64,000 nt of DNA. Source: Siphonodentalium dalli. Its lineage: Eukaryota; Mollusca; Scaphopoda; Gadilida; Siphonodentaliidae. Under the pieces are notes generated by a model, which did not search any database, was not told the DNA's origin, and worked only from the letters and a program-made list of their open reading frames with translations. This document shows positions 58,839-64,000 of the stretch, piece after piece. How positions within the stretch are numbered: the stretch's first letter is position 1; every line of letters starts with the position of its first letter. Where the stretch lies: assembly GCA_032622095.1 (NCBI GenBank), contig CP136064.1, positions 253,150,484 through 253,214,483 of the forward strand. The letters are read 5' to 3'. The translations under genes were made by a program, and so were the position numbers.

Positions 58839-58859
58839 ACGCTAATAACTAAAAAAATA

Positions 58860-59005
58860 AGTCATCAAAGTTGGAAATAACGCCAGATACACATAGCATG
58901 AACCCCCACGTACCCATAAACCCAATTTCACTCTTCTATTCCGCTTTTTGGACCTGTGTTCATTTATGTTCGTTTGTGTTCGTTTATATTCGTTGTTTAG
59001 TATAT
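58860..59005. repeat. Right half of the 3-kb-spaced inverted repeat
   Basis: GTCATCAAAGTTGGAAATAA through CTTCTATTCCGCTTTTTGG mirrors 55650-55780, with several substitutions. Confidence 0.75.
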
Positions 59006-59009
59006 GGGA

Positions 59010-60140
59010 CCATCTATCGGGGGGGGGGGGAATATAACAAACCGATATTGCAGATCGGCATTACGATATATTTAAACTCTATTCTATTAATTAGTGCTGA
59101 CAACATGATGTATAAGGAGCTATATTGTGGATAATATTATATTCGAAAATACTTCGCCGACGGAATTTGGTTGTTTTCGGTGTTAAACGTCAAGAAGGAA
59201 TATCAATGGAAGCATCTGGAATACGCCATAACAGACCCCGAATCCGGCGTCCGAAAAAGGGGGTCGTCACTCTCTTGTATGTCAAGCACATGCAACTGTA
59301 CTGTGAATCGCAAATAACTTAATCGCACTGCCTAATATTGGTATACTTTCATGTACACTGCATGGTTGTTATATTATCAGAATACCCGGGTCTCTCAATT
59401 TGGAATAGACTATTCCAATGCATCCTTTCATATAACTGAATCAGCCGACTGAATGGGAGAATCCATTCAGTATTGAAAAGGTTGAAATATAAATTATTTA
59501 TTTCGACACATCGCTGGCATTTGTCAATATTATGTACATAACCTGTAGAAGAGAATAGAAAATAGTTTGAAATATTATATCATTACTGTTGGATTCATCA
59601 TTCAATGATGCATGCATGTATCGCCTGATACCAGCGACGATCTAGCAGACTGAAGTCGACAAGTCCCAATGTAACTTATACCGATTAGATGAGAAACTAC
59701 ATATTAGTACATCCATGCCACTCCTCCGTGTATTTACACCATAATGGAAAAGCCCAACACCAAAAGAGCGTGTGTGGTCTGGGATGCTACATGTCCCCTA
59801 CAAACGCTAAAACAAACTGGGTCTATAACCGGGAATTAGGAAAATTTCGAAACGAAAATACGGTGAATGATAACGTCTCAGCCGACTGAGTCGCCATATT
59901 TCGTCAGCCACGAATGTCACGACTGAGCCGGCTTAGCTAGCTAACCAGCCACCAAATTGGTTGAGCCTGCCGCGAAAAACTATTTGTCGTGGCTTCGGGG
60001 TCTAGTGCATAATGTACTACTATCACAAGATATAAATTATAACATACTCTGGGAACCATTTATCGCCAAATTCATCCTTAAAAATTTTAAATACATCTTC
60101 GACTTGTTTTATTAGTCAAGTTTAAAAAAAAACTTTTCTT
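59010..60140. other. Interval with a family C fragment and no recognised gene
   Basis: TATTCCAATGCATCC and TATAACTGAATCAG at about 59410-59450 resemble an inverted family C end. The rest shows short open frames only. Confidence 0.4.
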
Positions 60141-60159
60141 ATGATTTGGCGAGGTCAGT

Positions 60160-60640
60160 AGGCGGGCAGGCATCTGGGCAGACGTCCGGATGGGCACAAA
60201 ACCATTAGCGCGATAACTCAAACAAACGTCAAATGATTTCATTCATATTTGGTATATGGGTCTGTTGCAACAATATCTTGAAAGAGTTCGAAAACCAGGT
60301 TTATCTAATCTTTTATACAAGAGTTATGGGACTTAGTTTGGCTATTTTTAGCAGTTTTGATTGTTCGTGGTCGTTATAGTGCGATAACTCAAACAAACTT
60401 CGACCGATTTAATTTATATTCAGTATATGAGTCTAGGATTGGTGCTATCAAATTTGAACTATTTTCGATGAAAAACATGGCCACCGGCAGCCATCTTGTA
60501 TTTTACTCTTTGCATGACTAAATCCTTTAGCACTCCCTACAGAGCATATCTCTCATCTGACATCACCAATTAAACTTCATTTGGATCCTCCGGGTGACAT
60601 CTAGATGGGAGCCTCCCTTTTTTCCTGAAGTTCATAAAAA
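60160..60640 (+). repeat. GGGCAGACGTCCGGATGGG-type repeat
   Basis: GCGATAACTCAAACAAACGTC occurs at 60210 and again near 60380. ACTCCCTACAGAGCATATC and AGATGGGAGCC match the 12.5-12.9 kb repeat. Confidence 0.6.
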
Positions 60641-61415
60641 AAAAAATGGCTGCCAGTTATTCTTATGCGACAAGATCAACTCTTTCAGGCAAAAAAACCT
60701 GATGAGCACCATATTCCAATCACACCTTGTAATTTGTTTGATTTTCTTGAAAAGGAATAATAAATAGGGTGATAAATATATATAATGACATATAAATTCA
60801 AATTGGCCATTTATCAGTGAAACTTAGGCCAGAGCAGTGTTCATGCTGGGGCGAAAACTCTTTGGCTAAATGAAATTTTATTTTACGAAATAAAAACAAT
60901 TTTGGCCAAATATTTTCGGCTGAATTAATTCCTCATTTTCTGGGCTCATAATTAATGACTAATATTGATCTTAATTTCATCAAAGTTTATTTGTTACGTT
61001 ATAATAACATAAATCCGCTTAAACAAGTGCAATAACTCTGTTGCTGACACCGTGTTCACCAACTAATGAGCTGTGTTAATTGTCACCGCTAGCTTTGCCA
61101 AGATGAACAAAACTGTCAGTGTTGCTTATTATAGTGAGGTGATAACCATTGAATATCTGCTGTTGGATTAAAACCTTTATAAGGTGAAGCCAGTTTGTTG
61201 TGATTATAAGCACTAGATGGCAGATAGTTTTTTCCACCTTAAGTAACTAACATTCCATTGAGAAGTGCGGCTCACTGGTACATACAATTTATTTGTACCG
61301 CCAAATTTTGGGACAATTATTAATGCATTCACATGTTGTATCATTCAATCAAAAAAAAAATGACAACCAGTGCACACATTGAAGCTTTGCTATAGTTTGA
61401 TATAAGCCTGTAATG

Positions 61416-62578
61416 TAGTGATGTTCCGATAATCGGAATCGGCCGATGGCCGATAATAGCCCATCGGATATTAATCGTACCTCGCAGTTGAACATCGACT
61501 TTTACCGATTGTCAAAACAAACAAAAACATTTTAGTATCTAAGCGCTATATGCATGCTTCAATAAACGTACACAATACAACCGTAGTATTGAATGTAAAA
61601 CGCAGTTGTAACAACCTAAAAAGAAGTTATTGGCATCGTCCAAACAGTCTGGTATGATTATATATAAGCATGGCAATACACCTATCCGATATATCCCGTG
61701 TAATATGAAGTTATTGGTTCAATCGCGTGGATACAAAATAGATTCAACAACTGACCTCATTACAATGCACATGTAGTTTCCAGTTGAGCACGTGCCATGC
61801 TGTGACGTCACATGCTATGTCAATAATTTGAAGCACGCACTGAATGAATTAGTACAGTCGTGATCAGAACTGTCTTCAATAATGACCAACGTGAGGAGGG
61901 GGATAATTAGCTTTTTCGTCTGTAAGGGACAATATGGTGAAGTAGTCCCATATTGCACGTGTTTTTGTCGCTCCGCGAGTCGCCATTGCTATAATGTTGC
62001 TCTCATTACAAGTTACAGCGTACGCTATGATATATGCATAGCTCCACGTTGAACTCAGAGGCGGTCTAGCAAAAAAAAATTTGAGTAGCCGGAACTATAA
62101 AAGCTTCCCAGTTATTAAAAGACAAAAGGTGTGACCAATGGGAATTTGGGAAATCTCAGAAAAATATGACACCAATTATTATCCATCATTCTAAATTTAG
62201 TTAATAATCATCGCATTCCATACATTGTTGCAACTAACACGTATTCAATCAAGACCTTTATACCGCGTGAAAGTGTTCCCCTTACGGTGACAACGTTACT
62301 CTGATTTGGCACCTTTGATCTTTTTGTCAAAACAACTACCGGCATACATCAAAGGCAGCGCACAACTGATGTCCGCAGAAATACTATAATATATATATTT
62401 TTAGGTATTTGGCTTCGAAACTATACCGGGATATGGAGTGCAATGAGTGTATACATGTCCATTAAGGGAACAAACGCACAACATATATAAACATCGGAAT
62501 CGGAAATCGGCCGATTGTGCCTCCAGTTATCGGAAATCGGTCCGATGGGCTTTTTCATTATCGTAACATCATGCACTA
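61416..62578. mobile_element. hAT-like non-autonomous element with exact 8-bp target duplication
   Basis: TAGTGATGTTCCGATAATCG at the left and ATTATCGTAACATCATGCACTA (in part) at the right are imperfect inverted repeats. CTGTAATG flanks it at 61408-61415 and 62579-62586. Subterminal ATCGGAATCGGCCGAT repeats occur at both ends. Length 1,163 bp. Confidence 0.88.
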
Positions 62579-63249
62579 CTGTAATGGTACGATGTTTCCA
62601 AAATACAAACTCGTGCGTAGAAGATTGGCGATACTGTTTCATCCCATAATTACGACACTGTCGATCGAAGCAATGGTTTTGAATTAGATATCAGTCTTCA
62701 ATTTTGTTTTGCCCATTTTCAAAAAAATTGGCCATTGGCCAATGACACAGTAAACCCCGAGGCCAGGCAAGCGAGGTACAAAAATTTATGATATCTGAAT
62801 ATACTAACATCAGAGTTTTCCCTTATCATATTGCGATAATCGCCAACAGAAGAGTCATCGATCCTCACGTCTGCATCCTAATGACATTGCATCATCCCAA
62901 TTATGTCCTGTTTTTGATTATATTCAGCTGATAAAAGTTGTTATTCAGGAAAAACCTGTCATATGGTAAGTATGCTTTTTGATATTTGATATTAGATAGT
63001 GTTGTATACATATGTGTTTATGTCCAAAACAGATTTGTTTTGATGAGATTTCAAGTACAAAAAGGGAGGGTGGTATGGTACCTCGAATCTGTTGTTTCCA
63101 AACTTTTTCTACTAGAGTGTATACTAGGGCTAATATTTATTTATAATAGCCAACAACTGCTTTAGCCATTCCCTGGAATCAGCCACAGGTAGGCCATAAT
63201 TCAACAGTATGTGAGCCCCTTTTCACCATGGCTTATTGTGCTTCAGGGT

Positions 63250-64000
63250 AAAGCCCAGATATAGCGCGAGTAATTCGTTCTACAGATCAGGATGATAGGG
63301 ATGCTCAATGTATTGCACAGGAAACTGCATGTGCTGAGGTTCCGAGAGTTGGCAGCATTAAGCTACAGAAGGATCAAGTGATCACATTTCAAAATCCAGA
63401 TGATGGAGTGATTAAGAGAAAATCCAGTTTTGTTGCAAGATGATTTGAGGAGGAATGTGTCAATGAAATCAAGAAACATTCACCCACTTGTGAGAAGAGT
63501 TTCACTCAGATTGCTTCTGTCCATCATTGCACACACGAAGTGGAAGATCAACACCATGGATATTAAAACAGCCTTTCTTCAGGGAGAGAAACTGCAACGT
63601 GAAATTTTAGACCGTCCACCTAAAGAGGCAAAATCCACTAACAAGGTATGGCTTCTGACAAAGCGTCTCTATGGTCTAGCCAATGCGTCCTTAATGTGGT
63701 TCGAGAAGGTGAAGAAATCTTTGCTATTTTGTGGTGTAAGACAGTCTACGGTTGACTCTGCTATCTTCTATTGGCATGGTAAATCTGGACTTGGAGGTGT
63801 TATTGCAGTTCATGTTGATGACTTCCTATGGGCAGGGACTAAGGAGTTTGAACACACCACACGAGAAAGAGCTTCAATGTTGGTAAGGAGGTCACAGATT
63901 CATTCAGATACATAGGACTGCAGCTTTCACAGGATGAAGAGATTATCTCCCTCAGCCAGAACGGGTATGCTTGCAAGCTTGGAGAACATCCAAGATTGGT
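63250..64000 (+). mobile_element. Ty1/copia-type retrotransposon, pol fragment running off the window
   Basis: The reverse transcriptase region is present in at least two reading frames, with a stop at 63441-63443. No long terminal repeat lies in the window; the 3' part, with RNase H and LTR, would be beyond 64000. Text left of about 63250 shows no integrase motif that I could recognise. Confidence 0.8.
63430..63915 (+). pseudogene. Ty1/copia reverse transcriptase, frameshifted fragment
   Basis: The longest open frame is 161 codons. MDIKTAFLQG (residues 43-52) holds the first catalytic aspartate region typical of copia reverse transcriptases. RLYGLANA (79-86) matches the LYGLKQA motif, and HVDDF (128-132) is the catalytic YVDD-type box. 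The residues just before 63500 and after about 63884 continue the family pattern in a different frame, and one in-frame TGA replaces what is normally a glycine codon in the VARGFE motif. The copy is therefore dead. The start codon at 63430 is not biological. Confidence 0.85.

Overview
The window is nuclear DNA of an animal. It has GT-AG introns, a metazoan signalling gene, no operons and a very dense load of small transposons. The molluscan-style repeats (TACATGTA clusters, tandem tracts of the TCTGTCCATCTGTCTGTCC type, many hairpin MITEs) suggest a lophotrochozoan, most likely a bivalve or gastropod mollusc. That assignment is inference.

One host gene is recognisable: the 3' two-thirds of a SWAP70/DEF6-type guanine nucleotide exchange factor on the + strand, from 1931 to the stop at 33046. 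Eleven exons join in a consistent reading frame (1,380 nt, 459 codons plus stop). They are two PH-domain exons (1931-2077, 10466-10580), a charged coiled-coil exon (15114-15304), five tandem near-identical 63-nt exons (17650-21315), two further coiled-coil exons (22747-22913, 25693-25891) and a C-terminal exon (32801-33046). The N-terminal EF-hand-like part lies upstream of the window. The 3' UTR runs straight into a 43-bp minisatellite.

Introns and the 30 kb downstream of the gene are filled with non-autonomous transposons, which I grouped by ends and target duplications. Family A: TA-flanked full-length palindromes with CAGTAATG ends. Family B: TTAA-flanked elements holding two inverted 65-bp hairpins. 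Family C: TTAA-flanked elements with AGGAAATGTTCAGATAATAAG-like arms. Family D: a nested two-hairpin element built on GCAGAATGAGGTCCCCAGAG. Family E: TTAA-flanked AGGCCCACTT elements. There are also three clear hAT-like elements with exact 8-bp target duplications (30535-31791, 57603-58838, 61416-62578), a composite hAT-like unit (35689-36604), a 1.3-kb foldback element built from GGAGATATCTCC boxes (49162-50495), and a decayed Ty1/copia pol fragment at the right edge (63250-64000).

Tandem repeats: 66-bp (7564-7960), 470-bp x3 (5251-6590), 67-bp (22891-23165), 174-bp (29740-30534 and 31800-31990), 43-bp (33082-33784) and 32-bp (43461-44612). Several insertions have their empty site preserved next to them, in a neighbouring repeat unit or the opposite palindrome arm, so target duplications can be read directly. 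The most notable points are the five-fold 21-residue coiled-coil exon array, tandem duplications spanning two splice donors of the same gene, and the palindrome-of-palindromes architecture shared by two unrelated transposon families.
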